39,600 nucleotides of DNA from Fluviicola sp. GTDB taxonomy: Bacteria; Bacteroidota; Bacteroidia; Flavobacteriales_D; Crocinitomicaceae. The notes under the pieces are model-generated. The model saw only the letters and a program-made list of their open reading frames with translations. It had not been told where the DNA came from and did not search any database. This document shows, piece after piece, positions 11,209 to 20,583 of this stretch; within the stretch, counting starts at the first letter, position 1; each line of letters begins with the position of its first letter. Location: positions 1 through 39,600 of the forward strand of contig NVXP01000012.1 of assembly GCA_002733985.1 (NCBI GenBank), in the 5' to 3' direction. The translations under genes and the position numbers were made by a program.

Positions 11209-11934
11209 ATGAAAATTATGACACATACATATCAAATCACAGGAATGACTTGTGGGAGTTGTGAATCCAAAGTGAAATCAGCCTTACTTAGCGTCAATAA
11301 TGTAACAGGAGTGGATGTTTCAAAGGAGAATGATTTAGCAACCATAACAATGGATAGCCATATTCCCCTATCTCATTTGCAAAAAGTATTAGATGTTAAA
11401 TACCAAATCTCAACCATTCAACATAATGAAAAAGTAGAAGAAATCAAATCTTGGTTTACTACCTACAAACCTGTTTTGTTGATATTCTTCTATATTTTTT
11501 CGGTGACTGCTTTTATTGAGCTGACATCTGAAGACATTGACTTTTCAAGATGGATGAGACATTTTATGGCGGGCTTTTTCTTGACCTTTTCATTTTTCAA
11601 AATGTTAAACTTGAAGGGCTTCAAGGATAGTTATTTGATGTATGACATAATCGCAATGAAATTTCCTAGTTGGGGATATATCTATGCGTTTATTGAATTA
11701 ATGTTGGGAATAGCTTACTTATTAAACTTCCATCCCGTCATAATCAATAGCGTAACTCTTGTTGTAATGTCTGTAAGTATAATCGGCGTTTTACGAACTG
11801 TTTTGAATAAGAAAACAATAAAATGCGCTTGCTTAGGAGATGTTTTCAACTTACCGATGAGTACAGTGACCATTATTGAAGATGGTTTGATGATATTAAT
11901 GAGCTTTGGAATGCTTGTTAGCGCATTGAATTAA
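11209..11934 (+). CDS. HMA (heavy-metal-associated) domain fused to MauE/DoxX-like membrane domain
   Basis: N-terminal YQITGMTCGSCESKVKSALLSVNNVTGVDV, then four or more hydrophobic helices and a KCACLGD CxC motif before the last helix. Confidence 0.8.
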   Translation: MKIMTHTYQITGMTCGSCESKVKSALLSVNNVTGVDVSKENDLATITMDSHIPLSHLQKVLDVKYQISTIQHNEKVEEIKSWFTTYKPVLLIFFYIFSVTAFIELTSEDIDFSRWMRHFMAGFFLTFSFFKMLNLKGFKDSYLMYDIIAMKFPSWGYIYAFIELMLGIAYLLNFHPVIINSVTLVVMSVSIIGVLRTVLNKKTIKCACLGDVFNLPMSTVTIIEDGLMILMSFGMLVSALN

Positions 11935-11947
11935 ATAATCCAGTAGT

Positions 11948-11995
11948 TAACGTTTTGGCTAAACTGAATTAAAACACAGTTTAGCCAAAACGTTA
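11948..11995. repeat. Perfect 19-bp inverted repeat / hairpin, 10-nt loop
   Basis: TAACGTTTTGGCTAAACTG-aattaaaaca-CAGTTTAGCCAAAACGTTA; no T tract on either side, so not a canonical terminator. Confidence 0.9.
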
Positions 11996-12032
11996 TGTAT
12001 TACGAAGAGTTGTACTAATTAGAATATACAAT

Positions 12033-12644
12033 ATGCCAAGATATTTATTCGCCATATTAATAATATGTTTAGTGATTAGCTGTAATGACTCGGTAAAAAG
12101 AATACCAGTAAAAACAACGCAATTAACCGTAGATAAACTGGTCACTTTCACTGATGGATTAATTGATCGCACTACACGAAGAACGATGTACTATTCTTTT
12201 AATAGATCAATCAATAGATCAAAAATACAGATTGAATATAAATTGGATTCAGTGCTTGTTCCAGGTTTGGACTCTATTGTTGATAATTCTCCAGGTTCTT
12301 TCCGGATGGAAGTTCAAACCAGCGATCAAAATGACACTTTAATTGTGCGTCATTATTCTAATATTCGGTTACCTCAACCAGAAATAATCCCCTATATTCT
12401 TAGAGATTCACTGCAAATTATGGTAGGCGAAAAGGAATACAATATTCAAGTTTATGATCAATTAAAAATAAAAAATGATCTTTGGAGATCTACGTTATAT
12501 TATTCCAATCATTATGGCATAATAATGGAGTGCTATGACAGCATTGGGGGTATTTCGGAAATCAGTAGTCATTTTTTACTAAATAGTAATCTTGACCAGA
12601 TAAAAACTCAAATAGAGTTTATTAAGAATGAAACAAATCACTGA
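12033..12644 (+). CDS. Hypothetical lipoprotein
   Basis: 203 aa with lipobox-like MPRYLFAILIICLVISCND. Confidence 0.65.
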   Translation: MPRYLFAILIICLVISCNDSVKRIPVKTTQLTVDKLVTFTDGLIDRTTRRTMYYSFNRSINRSKIQIEYKLDSVLVPGLDSIVDNSPGSFRMEVQTSDQNDTLIVRHYSNIRLPQPEIIPYILRDSLQIMVGEKEYNIQVYDQLKIKNDLWRSTLYYSNHYGIIMECYDSIGGISEISSHFLLNSNLDQIKTQIEFIKNETNH

Positions 12645-12756
12645 GAATATATAAGATCATCTAAGGAATGCTCTTGGAGAGATTATGGGAACAAATCTAT
12701 TCTTATCTTCAAAGCCGACCTTGTATATTAGGCCAAATGCAGTAAGGATGCTCAGA

Positions 12757-13239
12757 ATGAAACGTTGTATGAAAAATCTAATTTTTATATTGTCATTGTC
12801 TTTCTGGAATATTGGATTTTGCCAATCCGATACAATTCATTCGGACTCCACAAAACGATCAAATTTTAATTTAATTTACTCCGCTTTAAGCAAATTAGCT
12901 CAAGCAGAAGGTCATGGTAGTTATATAATATTTGACTTAGGGTCGGAACAATTATTTCAGGTTGCAGGATCTGAAAATGACCCAATTTATTATTGTGAAA
13001 TGACCACTATTCTAGCAGGGAATTTAATGAACAATTATTCTGCTGTTGTTCAGGAAGAGAAATTACTAGCTTCTGGCTGGGAGTTACCTCTCGAAATAAA
13101 TGGTAATTACAGTAAATTCATTACAATAGAAAACGAGGCGGAGTTAAACGCACTAACAAATCATTTTGTTGAATTAATATTTGACCTTTATAGTAACGTA
13201 CAATTGGATTTGAATAATATTGAAATTGTGCTTGATTGA
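12757..13239 (+). CDS. Hypothetical secreted protein; start proposed at 12757 or 12769
   Basis: Signal peptide MKNLIFILSLSFWNIGFCQ is encoded from ATG 12769; the listed start at 12685 adds a non-signal N-terminus. Confidence 0.55.
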   Translation: MKRCMKNLIFILSLSFWNIGFCQSDTIHSDSTKRSNFNLIYSALSKLAQAEGHGSYIIFDLGSEQLFQVAGSENDPIYYCEMTTILAGNLMNNYSAVVQEEKLLASGWELPLEINGNYSKFITIENEAELNALTNHFVELIFDLYSNVQLDLNNIEIVLD

Positions 13240-13272
13240 TTCTATTAAGGCGTCTTATACTTCCGCTCCACT

Positions 13273-13295
13273 TTTCTTTGGGAATCCTAAAGAAA
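13273..13295. repeat. Short hairpin downstream of the 12.8-13.2 kb gene
   Basis: TTTCTTTGGG-aat-CCTAAAGAAA, 10-bp stem including one G-T wobble. Confidence 0.5.
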
Positions 13296-13593
13296 TTAGA
13301 ACTTTCAAGGAAATGATTTTGCTTAGAGCGGTTGAATGGCATTGTTCGCTGTCTGAAATTCACCCAGCCTGGCAAAAAACCAATTTTCCAGAGTGTTAAT
13401 CGTATTTTTAATCAATTTCCAATTGGATGATAATCCCACCATTACATAATTTTCTTCTTGATTAACTAAATCAAACATCTATTATTCAACTCTTTAAGGG
13501 CGGATGAAGGTCTCTGGGCGCATAAAGATGAGGGATAGTGAAAAAATCTCTGTGAACAAATCTGTATATTTACCATCTACCAAATGAATAAAG

Positions 13594-14247
13594 ATGAAAG
13601 AAATTTGCATTTCTCTGCTTGTAATAATCGCTCTTGTTGTTGGATGTGGTCAGTACAATCAATATCAACGCTTTACTCTTAAGAATTATGGGTACAAAGC
13701 GACAAAAGGGGTTGATCTAAACTATCATGACAAAACCTTTTTATTGGACTATTATGAAGCTATTGAAGACCTCAATAGTTATGTTATAACTCAATGGAGT
13801 GCAAACAGTATTGATGTAAGAACACCTGAAAGTGACGATGATGAAACGCAAGCCGCTACAAAGACTTACACGAAGAAATTAGCCTACGTGAAGTATTATG
13901 AAGGCCAATTGCGTAAGTCGTCTAAGCTAAAGGCTAAAGGCATGACAAATCAAGATATAAGATCGTTTGAAGAAGATGGTGTTACGCTTGAAGATAAATT
14001 ACGTGATGCACATAAAATCAAAATAATGGACATGTTCGGTGATGTGTCCAATACTGTAGTGATTGGAGATCGAAGTGCGTTTGTGTATGAAATTCAAAAA
14101 CTGCTAAAAGCCAAAGGACATGATGTTTCCATCGATGGTGTTTTTGAGAATATGACTGCGGAGGCCATAGTAGCTTTTGAAACCAAGCACAACCTTTACC
14201 CGGATGGTAACCTAGATGTGTTTACACTTGAACAACTTTTAGATTAG
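13594..14247 (+). CDS. Lipoprotein with C-terminal peptidoglycan-binding (PG_binding_1-like) domain
   Basis: MKEICISLLVIIALVVGCGQ lipobox; C-terminus VYEIQKLLKAKGHDVSIDGVFENMTAEAIVAFETKHNLYPDGNLDVFTLEQLL. Confidence 0.75.
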   Translation: MKEICISLLVIIALVVGCGQYNQYQRFTLKNYGYKATKGVDLNYHDKTFLLDYYEAIEDLNSYVITQWSANSIDVRTPESDDDETQAATKTYTKKLAYVKYYEGQLRKSSKLKAKGMTNQDIRSFEEDGVTLEDKLRDAHKIKIMDMFGDVSNTVVIGDRSAFVYEIQKLLKAKGHDVSIDGVFENMTAEAIVAFETKHNLYPDGNLDVFTLEQLLD

Positions 14248-14356
14248 CCAATCTTCTTTCAGCTTAGGTTCTACTGCATTAAAATCAGCTGAATTGACAC
14301 ACTCTTAATTTCAATTCAGTTTTGAACGTCTCAACAACTAACATGTAGTAGTTAGC

Positions 14357-14971
14357 ATGAGATTGATTACCGTATTTTTCCTGATTTTTTCAACGACTTC
14401 ATTCGTACATGCACAAATAGCATTGAATTGTGATGGCACGGATTTCTTGGACATGGAGTATTCCGTGGAGCTTGAAGTGAAAGAATGGTCGGATAGTATT
14501 GAATACCAATTTTTGGTTGTAACAGTTAAAAAACCAATTGTTGTAGATACCATTAGGAGCTTAAGAAGGGATCAGGTAGTAACGATTGATCAATACTATT
14601 GTGATCTTTCTTTCTTTTATATCAAAAGGGACGACTGTCATTTATATCCAATTCAATTTATGAATGGTGTAATTATGGACTCATTGGGTTCAATGAAATA
14701 TAGTACGATGCAGGGCTTATATCCAATAGACGGTGTTGATGTTGATTCTGAAAGTTTAGAGCTTGTGCTATATACACAATGGGGCTACATGCTACAAAAT
14801 CAAGTGAATTCGAGTGAATTCACGGTCATAATTGATAACAATCCAATTGAAGTTGTTGACATTGATGTCCCTTTGGCAACGAAAAAATGGTACGAGAAAT
14901 GGTTGAAAAAGCAACCTACAGTACTTGATCCACATTCGTATTACATGTATCGTGGAGATTGTGAAGATTGA
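14357..14971 (+). CDS. Hypothetical secreted protein
   Basis: 204 aa with signal peptide MRLITVFFLIFSTTSFVHAQ. Confidence 0.6.
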   Translation: MRLITVFFLIFSTTSFVHAQIALNCDGTDFLDMEYSVELEVKEWSDSIEYQFLVVTVKKPIVVDTIRSLRRDQVVTIDQYYCDLSFFYIKRDDCHLYPIQFMNGVIMDSLGSMKYSTMQGLYPIDGVDVDSESLELVLYTQWGYMLQNQVNSSEFTVIIDNNPIEVVDIDVPLATKKWYEKWLKKQPTVLDPHSYYMYRGDCED

Positions 14972-14975
14972 CGTT

Positions 14976-15308
14976 CTACTTGGGAGTCTCTGAGGAACTT
15001 CTTCTCAGTAGAGTAGAAATACGCTCGATGATTGTACAATAAACGTGCAGATGAAACAAGTACGATGCTATCACAAAAATAATCCCGAGATAGGGAACTT
15101 GAAAGAAGACATTCAGCGAGGTTTCCTTTGGAAAGAGCATCGTCGACAGATAATTATCAAAAAAAAATCCTGTCATTCTCAAGGCTTCATCCTGTTCTGA
15201 GACAAACAACATACTTCCAAGGAAATATAGCACAGGGAGAATGAGTATGATTAAAAATGACAAGCCATAAACCCATGCATTCAAAGGGTGCTTAGTGTAG
15301 TTGAACAT
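14976..15308 (-). CDS. Hypothetical membrane protein
   Basis: 110 aa with two or three hydrophobic segments; abuts the upstream lipoprotein gene at 15308. Confidence 0.55.
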   Translation of the reverse strand: MFNYTKHPLNAWVYGLSFLIILILPVLYFLGSMLFVSEQDEALRMTGFFFDNYLSTMLFPKETSLNVFFQVPYLGIIFVIASYLFHLHVYCTIIERISTLLRRSSSETPK

Positions 15309-16075
15309 TACTTCAAGTATGAACGCAAGGATTTTTTCAAATCATCAGAGAATATTTCCTTTGCCATTTTTGGATCCAATATTTTCATAGAACTGAAACT
15401 TGTTTCATCATTCGCAAGAAATGATTTGTTTTTATCGGAATCAACGATAGTTTTGATCATGATCGACTGTGTTTCCTTGTAAAAGGTGTAATCTATAAAT
15501 TGCTCATTTTCGGGCGTGATTTGTGTGAAATTCTGTCCATTCAAATCAGAAATATAGAGCATCACTGGGTCAAGACTGTTGTACTTTTTGTCTTCGTTGT
15601 AATCTTTTTTAACCACGCGAAAGAAAATCAAATCACGCTCATATTCTTTGTGTAAGGCAAAGGAAAGGATGTGCAATGAGTCAAGTACTAAAGGGTGTGT
15701 TTTTTGCGTGTACATGTCATAAAAAAGCAAATTTCGGATGTCGTAATCTTCGGCGTTCTCATTCACATACTCAACTGCTGCTGATTTATCATAATTATAG
15801 AGGGTTGTATTTTGGGTGAATTGAATTTTAGATGTCCGCGTTACTGTCCTATTTCCTAAAGTAACTTCATCAGTTCGCTTTTCTGGATTGATCACTTCTG
15901 GGTAATAGCTACTTCCTAAAGGAAAGATCAACAAACTATCCAAACCACAATCAAGAGGATCACCAATAATTAACGCATCCGATTTTACGGGTATTTTCTT
16001 CGTCCGATTTTTCTTTTCTTCAGCACATGAAAACAATAGACAAGCAGAAAGTGAATAGAGTAGTAGGTGTTTCAT
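15308..16075 (-). CDS. Hypothetical lipoprotein
   Basis: ATG at 16075 gives MKHLLLYSLSACLLFSCAEEKK lipobox. Confidence 0.65.
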   Translation of the reverse strand: MKHLLLYSLSACLLFSCAEEKKNRTKKIPVKSDALIIGDPLDCGLDSLLIFPLGSSYYPEVINPEKRTDEVTLGNRTVTRTSKIQFTQNTTLYNYDKSAAVEYVNENAEDYDIRNLLFYDMYTQKTHPLVLDSLHILSFALHKEYERDLIFFRVVKKDYNEDKKYNSLDPVMLYISDLNGQNFTQITPENEQFIDYTFYKETQSIMIKTIVDSDKNKSFLANDETSFSSMKILDPKMAKEIFSDDLKKSLRSYLK

Positions 16076-16140
16076 AAAATCAATTTTCACTAAAGAAATA
16101 CAAAATCAGCATCCGTACAACTTCCTTAACAATCATTCAC

Positions 16141-16189
16141 AAAAAAAAAGCCCCGACATTCTGATAGCTATCAGGATCGTCGGGGCTTC
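16141..16189 (-). terminator. Rho-independent terminator after frr
   Basis: On the minus strand AAGCCCCGAC-gatCCTGATAGCTATCAGaat-GTCGGGGCTT followed by a T tract. Confidence 0.85.
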
Positions 16190-16208
16190 TAATATATTTC
16201 GATAACGA

Positions 16209-16772
16209 TTAGATCGTCATGATTTCTTTTTCCTTTTGTGCAAGTAAGCTATCAACTTTTACTGACGATGAATTCGTGAAATTTTGAATTTCTGTTTCAG
16301 CGTCTTTCTGCATGTCTTCAGGTAATCCGTCTTCTTTCAAAGCCTTTATCAAGTCCATCGCATCTTTTCTGTTGTTTCTAACAGCAACTTTAGCGTTTTC
16401 ACCTTCTGCTTTTGCAATTTTCACTAAATCACGTCTGCGGTCTTCAGTTAAAGGTGGAACAGAAATCAATAATGATTCTCCATTGCTTTGTGGAGCAAAA
16501 CCAAGGTTGGCGTTGATAATCCCGCGCATCACTTCATTCAACATTGCTCTTTCCCACGGTTGAACAGAAATTGTTCGTGCATCCATCGTGTTTATATTGG
16601 CAACTTGCTGAAGTGGAGTAGGAGATCCATAGTAATCAACCATTACTCCTTGAAGCATCACAGGTGACGCTTTTCCAGCACGAATTTTAAGCAATTCAGT
16701 GCTGAAGTGCTCCAAGGACTTGTTATTTGCCCCCTTTAATTCGTCGTATATCATTGCTACATCTTCTGTCAT
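16209..16772 (-). CDS. frr: Ribosome recycling factor
   Basis: LEHFSTELLKIRAGKASPVMLQGVMVDYYGSPTPLQQVANI, MDARTISVQPW, PPLTEDRRRDLVK motifs. Confidence 0.97.
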   Translation of the reverse strand: MTEDVAMIYDELKGANNKSLEHFSTELLKIRAGKASPVMLQGVMVDYYGSPTPLQQVANINTMDARTISVQPWERAMLNEVMRGIINANLGFAPQSNGESLLISVPPLTEDRRRDLVKIAKAEGENAKVAVRNNRKDAMDLIKALKEDGLPEDMQKDAETEIQNFTNSSSVKVDSLLAQKEKEIMTI

Positions 16773-16792
16773 CTTGTTCTACTTTTTAATGT

Positions 16793-17500
16793 TTAATTAC
16801 GAACAATTGTGCCAACTTGATCTCCGTTCAAGACTTTCATCAAATTACCAGGTGTGTCCATATCGAATACAATGATCGGCAAATCATTTTCTTTACAGAG
16901 TGTGAATGCCGTCATATCCATTACGTTTAACCCATTTCCATACACATCATCAAAACTGATCATGTCGTATTTTGTTGCGTTCGGATCTTTTTCTGGATCA
17001 GCAGAATAAATTCCGTCAACGCGAGTTCCTTTCAAAATTACTTCAGCATCCATTTCAATTGCTCGAAGTGCTGCAGCCGAGTCTGTTGTGAAATATGGAT
17101 TTCCTGTTCCTGCTCCAAAAATCACAACACGGCCTTTTTCAAGGTGACGCATCGCTCTTCGACGAACGAATGGTTCAGAAATTTCTTTCATCTCAATTGC
17201 GGATTGAAGTCGCGTTTGAACCCCTTTTGATTCAAGTGCAGCCTGTAGAGCCATGGAATTAATCATTGTTGCCAACATTCCCATGTAATCGCCGTGCGTA
17301 CGGTCCATTCCTCCTTCTTCAGCTTGTACACCGCGGAAAATATTTCCTCCACCAATGACAATTGCAACTTCACATCCTAAATTTGAGATTTCCTTAATCT
17401 GATCAGCATAAACGGATAATCGATCGTTGTCAATCCCGAAAGCTTTTGCGCCCATAAGGGATTCACCGCTAAGTTTCAGGAGTATGCGTTTGTATTTCAT
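16793..17500 (-). CDS. pyrH: UMP kinase
   Basis: [17 protein letters not shown] start at 17500; [41 protein letters not shown] motifs. Confidence 0.96.
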   Translation of the reverse strand: MKYKRILLKLSGESLMGAKAFGIDNDRLSVYADQIKEISNLGCEVAIVIGGGNIFRGVQAEEGGMDRTHGDYMGMLATMINSMALQAALESKGVQTRLQSAIEMKEISEPFVRRRAMRHLEKGRVVIFGAGTGNPYFTTDSAAALRAIEMDAEVILKGTRVDGIYSADPEKDPNATKYDMISFDDVYGNGLNVMDMTAFTLCKENDLPIIVFDMDTPGNLMKVLNGDQVGTIVRN

Positions 17501-17521
17501 GTACTCAATTTTGAAGTCGAG

Positions 17522-17529
17522 CAAATATA
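17522..17529 (-). promoter_or_regulatory. Candidate -7 box (TATATTTG) upstream of pyrH
   Basis: Perfect TAnnTTTG match on the minus strand about 20 nt before the pyrH ATG; the -33 element is weak. Confidence 0.45.
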
Positions 17530-17619
17530 GTGAATCTCAATGATCTCTTAAAGGGTATTTCGGGATTGATTTTAGTGATTTGTTAACGAAGCTATTTCTA
17601 AGTCTTTTATCGGTCAACT

Positions 17620-19524
17620 TCAATTCATCCACTTAGCATACCACATCTGGAACATCAGCAAATACCAAATCTTGAAATCGTATTCCTTCTTTCCTGAGAA
17701 GAAAGCCTGCTTTAATTTAGCAACTTCGTCCCAATTTAAAATTCCTTGTTCGCGGATATTTTTTTCTGATACGAATTCTTCCACCAATGGCCGCAATTCA
17801 TTCGTCATCCATTTGGCAATAGGAATTGCAAAACCCATTTTAGGACGATCCATCATTTCCTTTGGAACATATTGATGAACGATATCTCGAAGAATACGCT
17901 TCTTCACTCCTTGATGGTATTTGTATTCGTCGGGAAGGCGCGCCGCATATTCAATGATTCGTTGATCTAGAAATGGTTCTCTTCCTTCCAAACCGACGGT
18001 CATCGTACAACGATCCACCTTTTGTAAAATATCATCTACGAGATACGTTTGATAATCGACGGCCATCATGTACCCCAAGGATGAGTTTGTTGTACGATCT
18101 AGCGCATCACTCGCATATGCTGTTTCGAGCACATTGAATTCCGCTTCCATCATATTCCGCATTTGCGCGTCGGTAAACTGCTGACTCAAACTGAGCATGA
18201 TGTTGTGATCAGAAGGATCACGCAAGACCATTTTTAGTTTCTCGTAGCGGTTGTGGAAGTTGTATTTGTTCTTCAAAATTGGAAACCAATTCGAAGGGAT
18301 TTTATTCATTGTTGCAGCACTGATCTTTCGGACAAACCCTGGGACTTTATTCAGTCTTTCGCCGTATCGTTGCATGTAATCATAGCGATTGTAGCCCGCG
18401 AATATTTCATCACCTGCATCGGCACTCAAGGCAACGGTCACGTCTTTTCGAGCCATTTTAGCGACCAAGGTTGTTGGAATGGCCGAAGAATCAGCGAATG
18501 GTTCATCAAAATTGAAGGGTAGCTCTTCAATCATTTCCAGTGCTTCTTTCTCCGTGCACATTATTTCTGTGTGATCGGTTCCTAAATGCGCTGCAATTTC
18601 TTTTGCATAGGGCGCTTCGTTCATTCCAAGATCTGGAACGCCAATGGTATATGTTTTCAATCGATCTGTGCGGTCTTTTTGCAAAAGTGAAGTCACAGCA
18701 ACACTGTCAAATCCTCCACTTAGAAATACGCCAACAGGAACATCTGCCACCATGCGGTATTCAAATGCTGATTGTAAGATTTTCTCTGTTTCTTTTTTAG
18801 CTTCTTCATAAGGAAGCGTCAGCTTTGGTTTGTTGTACGAATCGTAAACATCCCAGTACTTGTGTTGCGAAAATTGTTTGTCTGAGAGCGAAATTGACAT
18901 TGAATGTCCAGGCAATAATTTGGTGCAATGCTTAAAAATACAATGTGGAGTTGGAACATTCCCATATTGCATAAATGCAGCAACGGCACTTGGATTGATT
19001 TCTTTTTCGAAACGGGTGTGCTCATGAAATGCCTTTAGCTCGGAAGAAAACATGAATAGACCATCTTTCCAATAGTAAAAGAAGGGCTTTACTCCAGCTC
19101 GATCGCGAAGACAGAATACACGCTCGTGTTTCATGTCATAAATCACAATGGCAAACATCCCAATGAATCGATCCACGCATTTATCTCCCCATTCTAAATA
19201 GGCATGCAGAATCATTTCAGTATCTGACGTTCCTGTGAACTGGTGTCCAAGTTTTGTCAGTTCCGATTTGATTTCTTTGAAGTTGTAGATCTCACCATTG
19301 AAGCAAATCCAAAGGTGTTCGAATTGCATTGGTTGTTTTCCGTGGTCGGATAGATCTAGGATCGCAAGGCGACGATGACCGAAACCTATTTGTGCGTTTG
19401 GGCCATCCAATAATTCGATTCCATCTCCATCTGGACCACGATGCGCCAAAGATGACGTCATTCGGATCAATTCCTCTTTCGAAGTTCGTTTGTTGAAATC
19501 AATAAATCCAGTTATTCCACACAT
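17620..19524 (-). CDS. asnB: Asparagine synthetase B (glutamine-hydrolysing)
   Basis: MCGITGFIDF with catalytic Cys2 at 19524; SLAHRGPDGDG, FLSGGFDSVAVTSLL, LSADAGDEIFAGYNRY motifs. Confidence 0.95.
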   Translation of the reverse strand: MCGITGFIDFNKRTSKEELIRMTSSLAHRGPDGDGIELLDGPNAQIGFGHRRLAILDLSDHGKQPMQFEHLWICFNGEIYNFKEIKSELTKLGHQFTGTSDTEMILHAYLEWGDKCVDRFIGMFAIVIYDMKHERVFCLRDRAGVKPFFYYWKDGLFMFSSELKAFHEHTRFEKEINPSAVAAFMQYGNVPTPHCIFKHCTKLLPGHSMSISLSDKQFSQHKYWDVYDSYNKPKLTLPYEEAKKETEKILQSAFEYRMVADVPVGVFLSGGFDSVAVTSLLQKDRTDRLKTYTIGVPDLGMNEAPYAKEIAAHLGTDHTEIMCTEKEALEMIEELPFNFDEPFADSSAIPTTLVAKMARKDVTVALSADAGDEIFAGYNRYDYMQRYGERLNKVPGFVRKISAATMNKIPSNWFPILKNKYNFHNRYEKLKMVLRDPSDHNIMLSLSQQFTDAQMRNMMEAEFNVLETAYASDALDRTTNSSLGYMMAVDYQTYLVDDILQKVDRCTMTVGLEGREPFLDQRIIEYAARLPDEYKYHQGVKKRILRDIVHQYVPKEMMDRPKMGFAIPIAKWMTNELRPLVEEFVSEKNIREQGILNWDEVAKLKQAFFSGKKEYDFKIWYLLMFQMWYAKWMN

Positions 19525-19706
19525 GCTGTAAAAATAGTTATACCATTTATGATTTGGATTTAGTGTCAAAGAAAATGATGATTTTTTTCAATTAGTGAAG
19601 AAGAAAAATCTAGTATAGCCTGAGCTATGGTCTATTTTTATTCAGAAAAATAAATGGAAAAAAGGGCGTTTTATTGCGATTGATTCAACGCATTAATGGT
19701 ATTGTT

Positions 19707-20582
19707 CTAATCTTTGATAAATGTTGCTTTGATACTATCTCCCAATCGAAATAAACTTAAGAACCAGTTCGCGGTGTTTTTTAGTGTACGCAAACACCAT
19801 TTTTTCTCAATTCTATGCCGCAAGATCTCGTCATCGGAAGTTTCTGAGACGAAAGCCTGATTGCTCTTTCCTGTACTCGTTTTTACCCGTGTTCGACTAA
19901 TTCCGTTAGTGACTAAAGACGATTTTGAGAATCCATTTGAACTAAAGAGTGATTTCAAAGTTTTCGCAGTGAAGTAGCAAAGGTGATTTGGATAAGCGAT
20001 CACATCGTATTGCTCTTTCAATCGTCTTCTTAGCAGAGAATCAAAATTTGGTGTTGTAACGTAAACGGCTCCACCAGGTCGAAGCGATTTGTGAATTTCA
20101 CGAACAAAGGTCTTCGGGAAGGATACATGCTCAATCACTTCAATGCACACTATAAGGTCGAAAAAATTAGATTCAAATTGAATATCTTCCAACTTTCCTT
20201 TGGACATCTTGATGCCTTTCTGCTCAGCTTTTTGAATCGTTTCATCCGTGAGCTCCGTGCCAAAGACCTTCCATCCACGCTTATTGGCAATTTCAGCGAA
20301 AAAGGCACTTCCAGAACCAATATCTAAGAGATTATTTGTCTTTTTGAGGTGCTCGAAACCATCTAAAATTTCTTCGTAGCGTTTTACGGTGATCGGAGAA
20401 AAGAATTCAGTAAGCTCATATTCACTTGAATAGTAGTCTTCCAATTCTTGATCACTCGGAATCGATTTGCAGAAAATGAAATTGCACGTAATACACTTGT
20501 TTAATTGTACGCGTTGATAATCCGGAAGAGCTTCGATCTCTTTCGCATCGCAGAGAGGACAGTTTTGATGGGAATTAGGCAT
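19707..20582 (-). CDS. Class I SAM-dependent methyltransferase with N-terminal Cys cluster
   Basis: CPLCDAKE...CITCNFIFC then NLLDIGSGSAFFAEIANKRGWKVFGTEL, IVCIEVIEHV. Confidence 0.85.
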   Translation of the reverse strand: MPNSHQNCPLCDAKEIEALPDYQRVQLNKCITCNFIFCKSIPSDQELEDYYSSEYELTEFFSPITVKRYEEILDGFEHLKKTNNLLDIGSGSAFFAEIANKRGWKVFGTELTDETIQKAEQKGIKMSKGKLEDIQFESNFFDLIVCIEVIEHVSFPKTFVREIHKSLRPGGAVYVTTPNFDSLLRRRLKEQYDVIAYPNHLCYFTAKTLKSLFSSNGFSKSSLVTNGISRTRVKTSTGKSNQAFVSETSDDEILRHRIEKKWCLRTLKNTANWFLSLFRLGDSIKATFIKD

Positions 20583-20583
20583 T

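Noticed and set aside
11948-11998. Integron attC site / gene-cassette array interpretation of the 9.4-15 kb orphan run
   Set aside because: The hairpin is a perfect palindrome without extrahelical bases, its ends do not match RYYYAAC/GTTRRRY, only one copy is visible, and no integron integrase is present in the window.
13121-13375. ORF of 84 aa on the minus strand (13121-13375)
   Set aside because: Overlaps the 3' end of a better-supported plus-strand gene, spans a hairpin, and has no recognisable domain or signal.
14976-16075. Two minus-strand genes as a toxin-immunity pair
   Set aside because: Abutting genes, but the larger one is a lipoprotein and the smaller a membrane protein without toxin-like features; no supporting evidence.
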